Numbered from the stretch's first letter, positions 1 to 10,500 are shown. The stretch: DNA of 22,369 nucleotides from Paraglomus occultum (GCA_910592205.1 CAJVPJ010000540.1:1-22369), one strand, 5' to 3'. The notes: generated from the sequence alone by a model not told the origin. Numbers and translations: made by a program.

Positions 1-504
1 TATTAAAGTCGAATTTTACTTTATTCGAAATTTGAAGCGTTTGGACAAGTAGTATAATTTTCCAAAATAAAATATTAGTTTGATCGAAAACCATAAATCC
101 TCATTGTGATTTCAGAACATTTTATTGGGCGAATGTCATGTGATTGTTAATGATCTGCAGAACAAAAATTTCGGACTGTTCGGTCTTTAGGTGACTCGCA
201 CCATAGATACCAAAGCTCTTGTGAAACCTTCTTTGAAGTCTGCCATAGTTCTATTAATCGTATGAATTATTTAATATCTAATTAGATAATAATAATGACA
301 TCGAAACCATAGATTATTAATTTTGGACAAGATAAAGGCAGGCCAGAATTATGAAGCTAAATAATTCCGTTTTCCTTCGTGCACGACTTTGGTCCGGATG
401 CCTTGGTGAAAAAATTGATTCTCAACTTTAACAAGCTGTTGGCTTGTTGTGGTGACTTTTGCTGTTTCAATTAGTTGTTTCACATCTTAGATTCAGAGGG
501 GACT

Positions 505-945
505 GATAGGTGCCTAGAAGTGGTGATTAGCGATCGCCAATATAATACAAGGACGTCCCCACGTGACCGTCTTCTTTCCGTGCATATTTTTCGGTCAGAG
601 TAAACTCCCACTGTTTCGCGCACTACCGCCAAAAGGGAAACTCTTCTTCCCCGGCATAAACTCCCACGGAAAATCATCCAATGCAATGTATTGTGCCTGG
701 TCATCCCATGTGGCCAGATCCATCTTCTCCATCCAATAAATATGCCGGCCATGGGATCGGGCCCAGATCGTCTTCCCAGTCCTAGAAGGACCCCACATAA
801 AAACAGACTTCGGTCGATTCATAGGCTCGGCACAAACTCCTGAATATACTCTCCATAATGCTGAAGGATGGTGAAAAGTGACAGCGGGCGGTTTTCATTG
901 TGGAGATGGATGATGATGTGTTGTGCGGAATAAAAGAATGTTTTG
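505..945 (-). pseudogene. Endogenous CRESS-DNA-virus Rep fragment (helicase domain)
   Basis: The longest intact piece (822 down to about 595) begins with a P-loop, GPSRTGKT, at 769-792. A Walker-B-like IALDD follows at 673-687. This is the superfamily 3 helicase arrangement of Rep proteins from geminivirus/genomovirus-like circular ssDNA viruses. Rep nicks and unwinds the viral origin during rolling-circle replication. Sequence expected after the Walker B strand continues in other frames down to about 505, and the linker before the P-loop is in another frame up to about 945. At least three frame changes therefore break it. I see no HUH nicking domain, so this is a C-terminal fragment. No origin-type stem-loop was found beside it. 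The fragment cannot make an active Rep. It is most likely an old integration, or a domesticated Rep family member that has decayed. The helicase family call is firm; the exact virus group is not. Confidence 0.75.
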
Positions 946-1189
946 TGTGAAATTGCAATTTGACTTTTAACTAGCGAGTGTCAATTGCAAACCCCCTTGT
1001 AAACATTATGTATCTCCTTACACTCGTCATTCCCTCCATTCTCATTCTTCCGTTTTCGATGCGTAGAGGAGCGCTCTGTGAGTAATATTTGTCGTTAAGT
1101 AAATTCAATCAAATAATAGAAGCCGACACACGTCAGGTACATTCGCGTACCTCGAGGACGCTCGATAAATAAAATCGAATACCACGTAC

Positions 1190-1787
1190 CCTTTAATTCA
1201 TCGATGTAGCCAGCGATGACACTTGCAGGTCCACGTTTCATGCCATCTACCATGAGCTTTTCTTCTGTCAGGGTCAGGAACGCACGGCCTTAATCTTTTG
1301 CTTTTGCAAAATTTCGAGGTCTTCATCGTCCAAATCATCAAAGAATTTTGCTTGAAGGTGCCTGATGAGCTGTTCCGTGCTCCATCCTCTGATGTCGGTA
1401 ATGGAAGGCGGTTGCGTGACAATGACAGAGTTCGGACCCACAACACCCACATTTGTGAGATCGGTCAATGGTGTTCTCTCAGATTCACTTCGCTTCTTTT
1501 ATAATGAAATGGAAGGCAGGACTCACTTCATCATATTCCAGTAATTCTCCAACAAATTCTTTAATAGGAGACGGGGTATAGCGATAATCTTGTATGAATC
1601 TGAGGCTGCTTGTCCAGTTGTCAACAATCTCGTTAAAAGTACTCGGCCCTTCAGAGTAGAGGAAAGAATCAAATAGCAGCCAAACGACCACCGCCGCGCC
1701 TCCGTGTTCCTAAAGAAAGCCTTGTGTTTAAATTTGTGGTTTTTGAAAGCGCCTGGAATCTTTGGCTCCATGAAGTTTCGAGATGTA
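1190..1787 (-). pseudogene. SAM-domain protein gene, broken by frame changes
   Basis: Three minus-strand pieces read in order. The first (1771 to about 1690) is basic and Phe-rich, with KHKAFFRNTEARR. The second (about 1690 to 1510) is acidic and helical. The third (1468 to 1190) is a sterile alpha motif: a Trp-led first helix, EDLEILQKQKI, then after a frame change AFLTLTEEKL and a final helix with GPASVIAGYIDEL. SAM domains are small helical protein-interaction modules. Similar SAM proteins form large families in arbuscular mycorrhizal fungi, as far as I recall. One frame change lies in a CGG run near 1690, one near 1285, and one near 1500, where a GTGAGT could instead be a donor for a very short intron. 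A donor-like GTACGT ends the reading at 1190, and an acceptor-like TTTAG lies just before 1787. This is either a pseudogene or a gene with assembly indels. Confidence 0.55.
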
Positions 1788-1939
1788 CACTAAAGATATA
1801 GAGTGCGCTTGAGAATTTTGTTTGCGGGCTTCGGGTTACATACGAGGGAGAGCGTTACACGAGATGGACTGCATATTTTTCGGCGTGTTGCCCGCACATT
1901 AGCTATAGTCATTTCAACCATTTTATGTATTTAATACAC

Positions 1940-2340
1940 TTAGCCCCCCGTCTTGCGTGGCGACCCAGAAGCATGCCTTCCAACCGGCACACTACTCCCA
2001 GTATGATCCTTTCCCACTTTGGGCACTTCGACATCACGAGCAGCAAAGAGGTCACCAAACATGCAATCTCTATTTCCATCTTCATCTGCCTGATCAGTAA
2101 TTACCACGCTTAAAATTCCTGATCTGCAAGACTTTTCAGATGAGTGGTAGTTTATGGTCCACGTGGGCAGCTCGGCGAAGAGGAACGTTTTCCCGCTTCC
2201 TGCCTACCTATACTGCAATTTTACCACGCTTGCCTTTCCTGGGTACGTATGTATTCAGTGTGGTCGAACTGCGGTCGACTGGGCAGGCTCGGCAAGTGCG
2301 AGAAGCGTTCCAGGAAATGAGTTTGCTGATTAGGCGGCAT
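1940..2340 (-). pseudogene. Unidentified degenerate coding stretch
   Basis: A minus-strand stretch of 87 sense codons runs from 2203 down to a TAA at 1940. It begins AGSGKTFLF and continues through TDQADEDGNRDC and GDLFAARDVEVP to a Gly/Ser/Arg-rich end. The codon before it is an in-frame TAG at 2204-2206. The same frame is open again just upstream (PGKASVVKLQYR), so this looks like a single nonsense change inside a longer gene. Still further upstream a different frame carries CRACPVDRSSTTLNTYVP, implying one frameshift near 2240. Composition is balanced and GC is higher than the surroundings, which suggests real former coding sequence. The GSGKT string looks like a P-loop, but the context is not a recognisable NTPase. 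I do not recognise the family. It lies on the same strand as the SAM-domain and Rep fragments. Confidence 0.4.
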
Positions 2341-2582
2341 TTACAAAAGATACGTCTCATGATGTTAATAGGATCGGGCATGCCCCGGCGGAGGCTCTGA
2401 AGGTGAATGCAACGCTAATGTTAATGTAGTTGGATTTGAGTGGTACGTGTTCATTTATGGATGGATTTATGTTTACATTTTGTGTTTGATTTGGCTGATA
2501 ATTTGCACCGTGTTCAGACAACAGCATTGGCGATGAGGGAAAAGGCTCTGGCTCCGTTTGCGAAACCAAAAAGGGACGAAAT

Positions 2583-2891
2583 TTGAAGGGAGATCAGGGA
2601 GACTCCAGATCGTTGGGCCAACAAGTCACCGCTCTCATGGCATTGAACAATGCAAACGATGCAATGGCCACTATGACCATAGTGACTACCGTTCATGAAG
2701 CAAGCAAAGCAAAGTTCGAAGATACTGTATTAGTATGTGAAGGCAGGATTGCTGTGGAAGATATTGATGAAATCTGCAAGCATATCGCCTTTTTGTCTGA
2801 TGAGAAACAGACACAGGCAAAGAAACTACCACGCTCGGAAAGTGTTGTCGCCGAGTACCGGTCCCAAAAGATAAGTTATACCTTTTATTAA
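2583..2891 (+). CDS. Unassigned ORF, probable gene fragment
   Basis: An open frame of 102 codons with a balanced, coding-like composition. It has an Ala/Thr/Met-rich first half, then an acidic helical part with GRIAVEDIDEICKHIAFLSDE, then a basic stretch before a TAA stop. Just upstream another frame reads RETPDRWANK, which joins in sense to the start of this one, so a frame change near 2620 is likely. The ATG at 2583 may therefore not be the true start. I do not recognise a family. The ORF ends where CpG dinucleotides become rare (from about 2880), so it lies outside the decayed block to its right. It could be an exon of a host gene or the first part of a mobile element. Confidence 0.3.
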   Translation: MKGDQGDSRSLGQQVTALMALNNANDAMATMTIVTTVHEASKAKFEDTVLVCEGRIAVEDIDEICKHIAFLSDEKQTQAKKLPRSESVVAEYRSQKISYTFY

Positions 2892-3049
2892 AATGCTTAT
2901 TGCTTAACAGCACAGTTGTATTCCTAATTATTATCTTTCTGCTAATAGATGATCAATGTACAATGTCTATTGTATGCTCAATGAAAGAAAGGGAAAAAAT
3001 TCAAGGCAACAGTATGAGAGATTCCCGTGGTTTGGAAAAAGTCACTGCA

Positions 3050-3177
3050 CTCCTGCAAATTCAGGAATAACTGGTAATGGCAAATCTGCTCTGGCTAACA
3101 CTTTGTCTAACACTTCTGCATTGTTGACACTATGTTCTGGATATGAAATTCCATTTTTCCCTTGGGGTCACTGGTAG
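3050..3177 (+). pseudogene. P-loop fragment, AIG1/GTPase-like
   Basis: The frame contains GITGNGKSALANTLSNT at 3064-3114, a good G1/P-loop of the kind seen in AIG1/IMAP-type GTPases (GxTGxGKS followed by an Ala-Asn helix). Nothing that looks like the G2, G3 or G4 motifs follows. The frame stops at 3177, in a stretch that reads on in a different frame. The N-terminal part of this ORF (from 2956) is not convincing. It lies inside the CpG-poor block, so it is probably the stub of a gene that decayed with the neighbouring transposon, or was captured by it. The P-loop is plain to see; the family call is tentative. Confidence 0.35.
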
Positions 3178-3514
3178 AGCTGTTATACAGTTTGATGAAC
3201 TGAGGTTCAGACTGGTTTGGTTTGATTTGATTTGTGATTTCAAAACACAGTCTTTTATAATAAAGTGGGCATGATGATGGAAATAAATACATATTATCAT
3301 TATAACACATAGACATTTCATACCTGCAGTTGTGATTATGATAAACATACTGCATGCTTTCACTGACTGCTTTGTCTGATCACTTATCAGTACATTACAT
3401 TTCCTCTTGCCCACCCTGCATATTAGTATATTAATATATCTTGAATTCAGAATGCCTTGTCTGCATGTACCCCATACCCCATGGCACACTCAGCCAAGGA
3501 AGCACATTCCCATC

Positions 3515-3538
3515 TTTAATATTAATGTTAATATTAAA
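3515..3538. repeat. AT-rich palindrome, 11-bp arms
   Basis: TTTAATATTAA and TTAATATTAAA flank a 2-base centre and are perfectly complementary. It lies just before the readable part of the transposon relic. In such AT-rich DNA this can arise by chance. Confidence 0.4.
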
Positions 3539-3689
3539 TGCATCTAGTTTGGACATTAGACATTGACATTGAGTATTTAATGGCCCAGCTCAAGGCCATG
3601 GATAGTAGATTCATATTAATATGTGCTAGTTGTCATTTTAAGAAGAAAGTTGCATTAATAAAAGAACTTTATACTACTGAGATTGCAAT

Positions 3690-5205
3690 ACATCTCTTTG
3701 TCAAAAAACCTATTTGAATATGCAAGGAGTTGGTCAAGCTTATTTTGAGAATGTATGAGATCATCTGCCTTCTTTCCAGGGTTCATAGTAATGGAAAAAA
3801 AATGCCACAGTGAAAAACCAAGATGGTTATTTATATTGATAAAGATGTGGCTACTACATATACATAATACAGTGAAAAATTTTTTCTTAAATTATGAAGT
3901 CCATGGTTTACCTAGTCCAGTCAGAAATGTTAATTGCGTAACTCAATTAATTATCTTTTTACCAGTGGAAATGAGCTATAAATTCATTCATTGTGATTTT
4001 TTAGCTGGCCTAGAAGAAGACAATACTTTGTGCACATTAAAATATTATGTGTTTTGTAAATCGTGGCATCAGCTAACTTTGCATATCCAAATCATGAGCC
4101 CCTGAACTGATTTATGTGATACCTGTCAACACTTGCAGAATGACTTGCAATTCAAAGCTCATAAAGAAGAAGAGACCTGGGATTTATTAATATTAAAGAG
4201 ATATAAAGAGCATCTCACCAAAGCCAAGCTAGTACTAGAGCGAAATTATTATTATAAAAATATTAAATTGGCAGATGAACAAAGAAAAGTCATTGTACAT
4301 TGATCAGAATTACTCTATACTGAAGGGCAAGGCACATACTGTAGCATTGATACAGTTGCCCATTACAGTTATGACTGTGCCCAAAATGTCCATGTGCCTC
4401 ATTTAGATCAACAAATCAGCAAGGTGTATTATCTTAGTGCTTGCAAAGTACATTTATTTGGTATCCAAGATGAAGTGATACAGGAGCAAATTAATTATGT
4501 GCTGGATGAGAGCAAGCTTCTCAGAAAGGGTCCAAACAGTATGCTTAGCTTAGTCTTCAACAATGGAATTAAGCAATTGAATAGAGGTGAAAAGCATTTA
4601 AAAGTCACTTGTGACAATGTAGGTGGACAAAAAAAAATAATACCACTCTTTGGTTTTACCTGTACCTGGTAATTGTTGGTTATTATTATTATGAAAGCAT
4701 TGAATTGACTTCATGGTTCTGGGTCACACTAAATTCAAGTGTGATGGTAGCTTTGGTCTGATCAGACTCTAATGCAAAACCACAGTGGATTGTGTTGATC
4801 ACATTGTAGATGTGGTGAAAAGGTCTAGAAAGGTCTAGCATTGCCAGACTAAATAAAACTCAGTGTTATAATGGTAGCAAAGGTTTCCAGTACTTTGACA
4901 TTCTGAGTAGTTTGGAAATCCACTTCAAGAAGTTGTGTGGTCTGCAAAAATTTCAGCATTTCCTCTTTACCAGTGCTAATCCTAGTGTAGTAAAAGCCCA
5001 AGGAATTGCCAACGGACCTTTCCAAGAATTTAAACTGTTAAAAATAGGCAAATCAGAGGCTTCAAAACTAAAGAAAAAATCAAGGCCCTGTCATTTGCAA
5101 TGCTAGCACCTCCTCCTCTGGAATTGAAGTGACAAGAATACCTTTATCACAACATTTGTCTGTTTGTCCAGGATGAATTTATGAACAGCCGATTTTGCTG
5201 TTTAC
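3690..5205 (+). pseudogene. Relic of a DNA-transposon-type protein (RNase H-like)
   Basis: Consecutive plus-strand pieces read in order despite stops and frame changes. They are VHGLPSP and the FLP/DFLAGLEEDN region (ORF 3755-4105), TDLCDTCQ after an in-frame TGA, an amphipathic helix KEHLTKAKLVLERN, then VHVPHLDQQISKVYYLSA, VHLFGIQDE and a CDN-GGQ block (ORF 4394-4672). GHTKFKCDGSFGLIR lies near 4720-4770, and a Cys/Phe-rich tail is in ORF 4912-5106. Asp residues in the CDN and KCDG blocks are what one expects of an RNase H-fold catalytic core. I know this arrangement from repeated, uncharacterised transposon-like proteins of fungi and invertebrates, but cannot name the superfamily. At least four breaks make it dead. 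An upstream open stretch from about 3554 may be its N-terminal part. Confidence 0.6.
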
Positions 5206-6430
5206 TACGGAACTATTAGTTGGTCAAAATTCCACCTCGAGTATTTGGATCGGGTGACAAGTTGGCGAAACGCATGTATTTTATGATTCGTATAACTTAG
5301 ATTTCGAACATCAACTTGGTCACTTGATCATAAATAGTGATAATGCGCGAGTAGACGTCTGTAGTCTGAAAGGGAAATAATACAGAAGTGACGAGATCGA
5401 ATAGTGATATGAATTTCATTATATAAACAACTCTTCCTCCAGGCGAAAAAAGCAAGTTTGTTACTGCTGAAGGGTAAAACTGAAAGCAGAACTACTTCCC
5501 TGGGGAGGCTTCATCTCTCGTAATAAAATATTGTATTCGTTATTTATGAATTATTGAAATTATTATAGATTGTATTATTGTTATCATTGTCTTTGTTCTT
5601 TATTTTCGATACCGATAAACAAGTTGCCTTAGACATAATCTCTTGTCGACTAATAAGCCGAGCATGAGAAGTATTCGCGGTTATCATTATTATATTCTGG
5701 ATTGACACTTTGATGTAAGCTCTTCGCCGATTAATAAGCAAGTTGACCCTAGGCGTAATCTCTTGACGACTAACAAGGAAGGCATGAAAAGTGTTCAGTT
5801 TGGAAAGACTGTGATTATAAGACCTTATGTTTAGTACAAAAAAGGCGTTCGTCGTATAGACGATGTATAACACCGAGAGTTTAATGTACTCGTTAGAAGG
5901 TTGATACTCGTTCGATCGAGTTATTATAAATTTATTATCGTTGCGAAGCTATTGTTTTGTTTAAGTTAAAATATTATTTCGTTAATGAGAGAAAACCTAT
6001 GCCAAAATGTTAGTAGAGTATCGGAGCTAGAGCCATAGAGTGTGATAGAGACATGAAGCGAAATGCGATACTCTTGATGATAATCCAACAGGTGCATTAC
6101 AGTGGAAAGAGAAATATTGATGTGGCGGCAGAAAATAACTTTTACTAACGAAATAATATTTACGATATAATATATAACGAATATTAATATTTTATGTGAG
6201 AAACGGCATTTCTTCGTCCGCATAATGAAACGGTGATTTTATTATTAAATATATATTAACAAAAGTAGTAGGCCATTAAAAGTAGCGATTAAATTAGAAA
6301 CGTTGTAATTCTTATTTAATAGTTTATATTTATAAATATTACAAAGACCGATGGAGAATATATCCCTTGCCTCGGATATACGAGATGTGAACCCCATATT
6401 TATACAATATAATGTTTATAAGAAAAACAA
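5206..6430. other. Stretch without a recognised gene
   Basis: AT-rich DNA with normal CpG content. It holds the pair of direct repeats listed separately. Two minus-strand open frames (5544-5873 and 5966-6223) are rich in Ile, Asn and Tyr and show no family signature. I see no reliable exon. Confidence 0.5.
5615..5796. repeat. Pair of imperfect ~62-bp direct repeats
   Basis: Copy one (5615-5676) and copy two (5734-5796) share blocks such as TAATCTCTTG, CGACTAA and GCATGA in the same order, with scattered mismatches. Their starts are about 119 bp apart. They look like a decayed tandem duplication of a unit near 120 bp. Confidence 0.6.
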
Positions 6431-6439
6431 ACAATTATT

Positions 6440-6720
6440 ATTATTATTGAAAGAATACAAGAAGCATCTTGTTAAGGTTAGGTTAAATTAAAAAGAGATT
6501 GGTGGAACAAAAAAAAAATTATTTTGTGACATAATGTTATTACTATAATCAGGCACAGATGTTTATGTGCCCATTCTGGTCAGCAGATGAGTAAGATTTA
6601 TTATTATTATCTCTGTCATCTAAATATAAAATGAAGCAGTGAAAAGATTCTAATTATAATGTCATGCTGAGCATGGTGTCATTATATCAAGACTCAAAGA
6701 TATTAACTCTTTATTGAAAA
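6440..6720 (+). pseudogene. Second, shorter relic of the same transposon protein
   Basis: Plus-strand pieces match parts of the relic at 3690-5205. There is a KEYKKHLVKVRL helix near 6450 (compare KEHLTKAKL). HSGQQMSKIYYYYL follows near 6575-6615 (compare HLDQQISKVYYLS), and NVMLSMVSLY near 6657-6690 (compare NSMLSLVFNN). The order is the same but the spacing between the first two pieces is much shorter, so an internal part is missing. Stops and frame changes are frequent. CpG is again absent from about 6400 to 6780. This looks like an independent, older or internally deleted copy. No ends or target-site duplication could be seen. Confidence 0.4.
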
Positions 6721-6959
6721 TTTTTTTAAAAATTGAATAAATTTTCAAAAGTATATAGTTTAGTATTTTTTAACTAATCCTGGAACTGTCACGGCTCAAA
6801 TGGCTGCTGATAGTGTATATTTTATTAAAACTAGAAATCATGTGTAGATCTTTGTTTATAATCGAAGCCTTGTTTATTATAAACAAGTAATTACAGTACT
6901 TTGTTTCTCCAAACATTATTTCTAAACCTGCTTCAATGTCAACTGACATAAAATTACAA

Positions 6960-9900
6960 TAAAACTTTCAAAATTTAAGCAAACTAAAATTATCGAGTTA
7001 TGGAAATGTAGTAGTAGCTTTAGCATTGTAAAGTTTTCAGATTCCATTAAGTGATACAATCAAGTGATACGAACAACAGCAAAAGGCCAATCCTCCAAGC
7101 AAGAATAACAATAGGAGCAAATTCCGAAATGTGTATATCTAAATCTAATAGAAAGTATGTCGAAGAGGGGTGTATCACGAACGAGGAATGGTCAATTAAA
7201 TATTAATAACTATTATATTGGTCATCTAAAAATTTATGCCCAGTTATATGTAAGTACAAACAGTCCGGAGGCTTTTGTCTACCACTGTAATTGTCTTTTT
7301 AAAATACTAAACTGGTTACAAGTAAAGTTTTGTAAGAATAAAACAATTATTAATTGTCTTTTCTGATTAATAATTTGTCTCAGATTGATTTTGGGGCAAG
7401 GTAAAGGCTTAGTGTTTAAATTTTCTATTTCGAGATTTTTTAATTTTTTAACAAGTATTTCTGTAATTTCTTTTTGAATGGTTAGCGAAACATTTTTTAC
7501 GTGTTCTTGATAACAGACAATATCTTGCAAATATTTTTGACTATAATAGAAACATTTAGCACAAAAACAATTCAACTCTCAAAATATAAAGTTACCCATC
7601 AAACTAATAGTTTTTATTCGTAATTAGTAAAGTCTTTGTAGTCTATATCAATAGTATCTTACTCTTTGCTTAGCATTTATGCTATTTACACGTATAGTGA
7701 ACATTTTGATAACCTCACTTCAATAAATCTTTTTCACCGAGTTCATAGTCAGGAGTTTCTAACGTAATGACAATTTTTTTTCCAATAGCGCTGTAGTTTT
7801 TTGTTGCATAGTGAATTTTATGTAAATTAGTTTCACATTATACTATTTATATAGAGACAATCTTATTATCTCGTGCTAACTTTATTGTTAGTTACATCTG
7901 GCATAATATATTTACAAGTCCACAAATATGCATAGCACGACTACTGGATAAATAATTTTGGCTAGATGCAAAGGAACCACTTTTATTCCTTTCATTTTGT
8001 TTTGAGTAATAAAAATTTGTTAGTCAGTTAGTTGAGATTAAGAGTTTTGGTTGACCTGTCTCTCGTTTTCATATTTTTTCTCACTTTGTGCCTATTACTA
8101 TTATGTACGTGTTTGTCATTTTTTATTCGGCCTTCCTAACCCATCATATCGACTTTGGACCCAAATACAAATGCGATTTCTTCCCGTTTAGATAGCCTAT
8201 TAATATTGGGTGAATGAAGATTTGTTATCAATTACCGCCCAATGCGAAATAATTTGTGCCGCTTTGAGACGTTATTAAAGTTCTTGAGGGAAACGGAGAA
8301 ATGGCCATGGATCAAAAAAAAAAAAGATTATTAGGAAAAATAAGACTTTACGTTTAGGCCACACCAATTATTTTTAGCTTGCATGATCACATGAACATTA
8401 CATCTCTGCCCCACTTTTGTTATATCCCCACCACGCTTATATCCCTACTTTTTAGGCTATACAAAAGGGGTGATATAAACGGGGTATAAGTGTTATTCTA
8501 AATATGGGCGCGTGAAACCGATAGACAGTTTATTTATCAATGAACGAGTAACCGCAACAAAAAGGAGCGATTAACAATTTGACGTATCGAGTCTGAGGAT
8601 GAGACAATACCAAAGTCTACGACCCATACCAATCAATGTCTTAGAACCATTAACGCACACACCGCCCTCTTTTACTCTATCCCGATGGCGACGTAGAGCA
8701 ATATTCCGACACCCACTAATAATCATGCTACATTAAATTGAGATTGAAATGTTCAAGTCTACTTCAAGGGGGATTGAACGCTAGTATGCACTTTTGGTAT
8801 TCCCGCATACTTAATCTACGGTAGTCTATTGGTGCACGATGTAAGATGACGAGCGAATTAGAGGCTAATGCTGATTGTTACTTCATTGATCTGCATCAAA
8901 TAAACGTAAACGTTCTAGTCACATCCAAATAGTACAAGATTGTAAGCAGTGATGAACACTGAATGACTTGTAATGTAACGTACTGGTTGATTAATTGGCT
9001 TACAACGGAAGTTCCCCCCCTCCTCCTTCGATGAACACAACCATTAAACATGGTGTATGTACAAACATGCTATCGATATGTATTTATAGAAAACTGTGTG
9101 GGCGTAGGCTAATTTAAGATAATCTGGATATTAATATCTCGAATACAATGAAACTGTTGTTGGTGCCATTCTATACCGGGGGAGGGTGAAAATAAATAGA
9201 AACTTTTTTTTTTTCGTGTGATTATGACATACAATAAACATACCTTAAAACACCCCCCCCCCCCTCTTTTCTTTTATGTCAATGTATAAACTTTTCTGTA
9301 AAAACAATAGACATATGCGTATCTATTTAAAGACTCTTAAAATATTGATTCTCGCAGCAGCACAGATATTAATATACATTTCAGTGTGACTGCGCCTCGG
9401 CCATTGCCTCTTTTAGTTAATACAATCGATCCAGCCTCTGGGTAGATTTTTTTTCTACAGATTGATAAATTACTTCGGAATGTCACACACGCGTTATCTA
9501 TGGAGCCAACGTCATCACATTTGTAAGTTTATTATTTTACCCGATAACGGATTTTTTTTTTCGCACATGTATGACATTATATTGTACGACAGAACAGATA
9601 TCTTTGATAACGTAAATAACGTTCTTTTTTAGTTGAGCAGGAAAAAAAAAATCAACACTCAACACTGTGAAAGAACAAACAGTCACTGCAAAGAGTTTAC
9701 GTAATATATTGCGAATAGAAATGTGATAAATATCGTCTGAAATATCTAGACTATTTACCCTATTTGTTCATTTACCTGTTATTTCCATCCATATAAGCCT
9801 AACAACAAATAGATTAGATTTGTGACTCGTGAGAAATATATTCAGTACTGAGTAGTAAAGATTTAAAGTTCTGCATATCGCGCCAAAAAAAATTGATTGT

Positions 9901-10500
9901 TCGTTTTTTCCCATAATAATAAAACTCAATCTTTGTGGATTCAATAAACAAAGTGACAAGTCTTGTGTTAAGAGTCTGGGGGGGGTGGGATGACCAAGAA
10001 AAAAAGAATTTTTTTTTTGAATCCTGGTAACCAAACCAGTTAGCCTTTACTATCTTTACGCACAAGGGCCCTTTTTTTCTGAATACGAGTTTACCCGTGT
10101 TACCTATACATCAATGGCAGTGTTCCATGAGAGATTCATTAGATAAAGTTGCATGTTCGTTTCACCATGTCAAGATTAAGTCGTTGTTGACAACGCACAC
10201 ACGTAATTTTTGTTTGTTCGAAATTAAATTTAGCGCACAAAAAGAAAAGAGTGGAGGATGGTTTTTCTTTCCCATCATTGTAAAATGGAATGTGTTGTAG
10301 TGTTTATTTCTGGACATTATTGTATTCCCGAAAACGCTAACACCGGCCTAGATTTGTTTATGTTGCACGAGCGAAATCTTGTTATTATTATCGCCTATTG
10401 TCATTCTTTATTTAGCTGATACCTCCGATTGAACACTCATTGTTATCGTTAGTTGTTACACAGCATGTACACCATTCGTCAGTAATGAATTACTATAATG
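6960..10500. other. AT-rich stretch without a recognised gene
   Basis: This interval has many A/T runs, a C12 run at 9253-9264 and short C runs near 9010 and 9976. An ORF at 7279-7575 on the minus strand starts with CFCAKC and continues as a Lys/Glu/Leu helix, but matches no family I know. Between about 8570 and 8950 the base composition is more even and two short plus-strand frames occur (8598-8735 and one starting at 8848). They could be exons of something I cannot name. The open frames near 9768-10065 are low-complexity and not convincing. Confidence 0.45.
8412..8491. repeat. Imperfect inverted repeat
   Basis: The arms at 8435-8455 and 8461-8481 can pair with several mismatches (GCTTATATCCC against GGTGATATAAAC). 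A weaker outer pair (CACTT near 8412, AAGTG near 8488) extends it. A C-rich left half faces a G-rich right half. It could be the core of a small inverted-repeat element, but I saw no target-site duplication. Confidence 0.4.

Larger units (their letters stand above)
2880..5165. other. CpG-depleted block around the transposon relic
   Basis: By eye I count about five CpG dinucleotides in nearly 2.3 kb (near 3026, 3939, 4063, 4243 and 5011). The flanking segments carry several per 60-base line. The edges are sharp and enclose the P-loop fragment and the transposon relic. The simplest reading is that this segment was cytosine-methylated and lost CpG by deamination, so its limits may mark the inserted element better than its ORFs do. 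Confidence 0.6.

Noticed and set aside
2140-2400. 86-codon plus-strand ORF
   Set aside because: It overlaps the more natural minus-strand coding stretch at 1940-2340 and looks like its shadow.
3107-3489. Two overlapping minus-strand ORFs of 82 and 119 codons
   Set aside because: They are His/Ile/Lys-rich, lie within the CpG-poor block and have no family signature. They are likely chance frames opposite decayed DNA.
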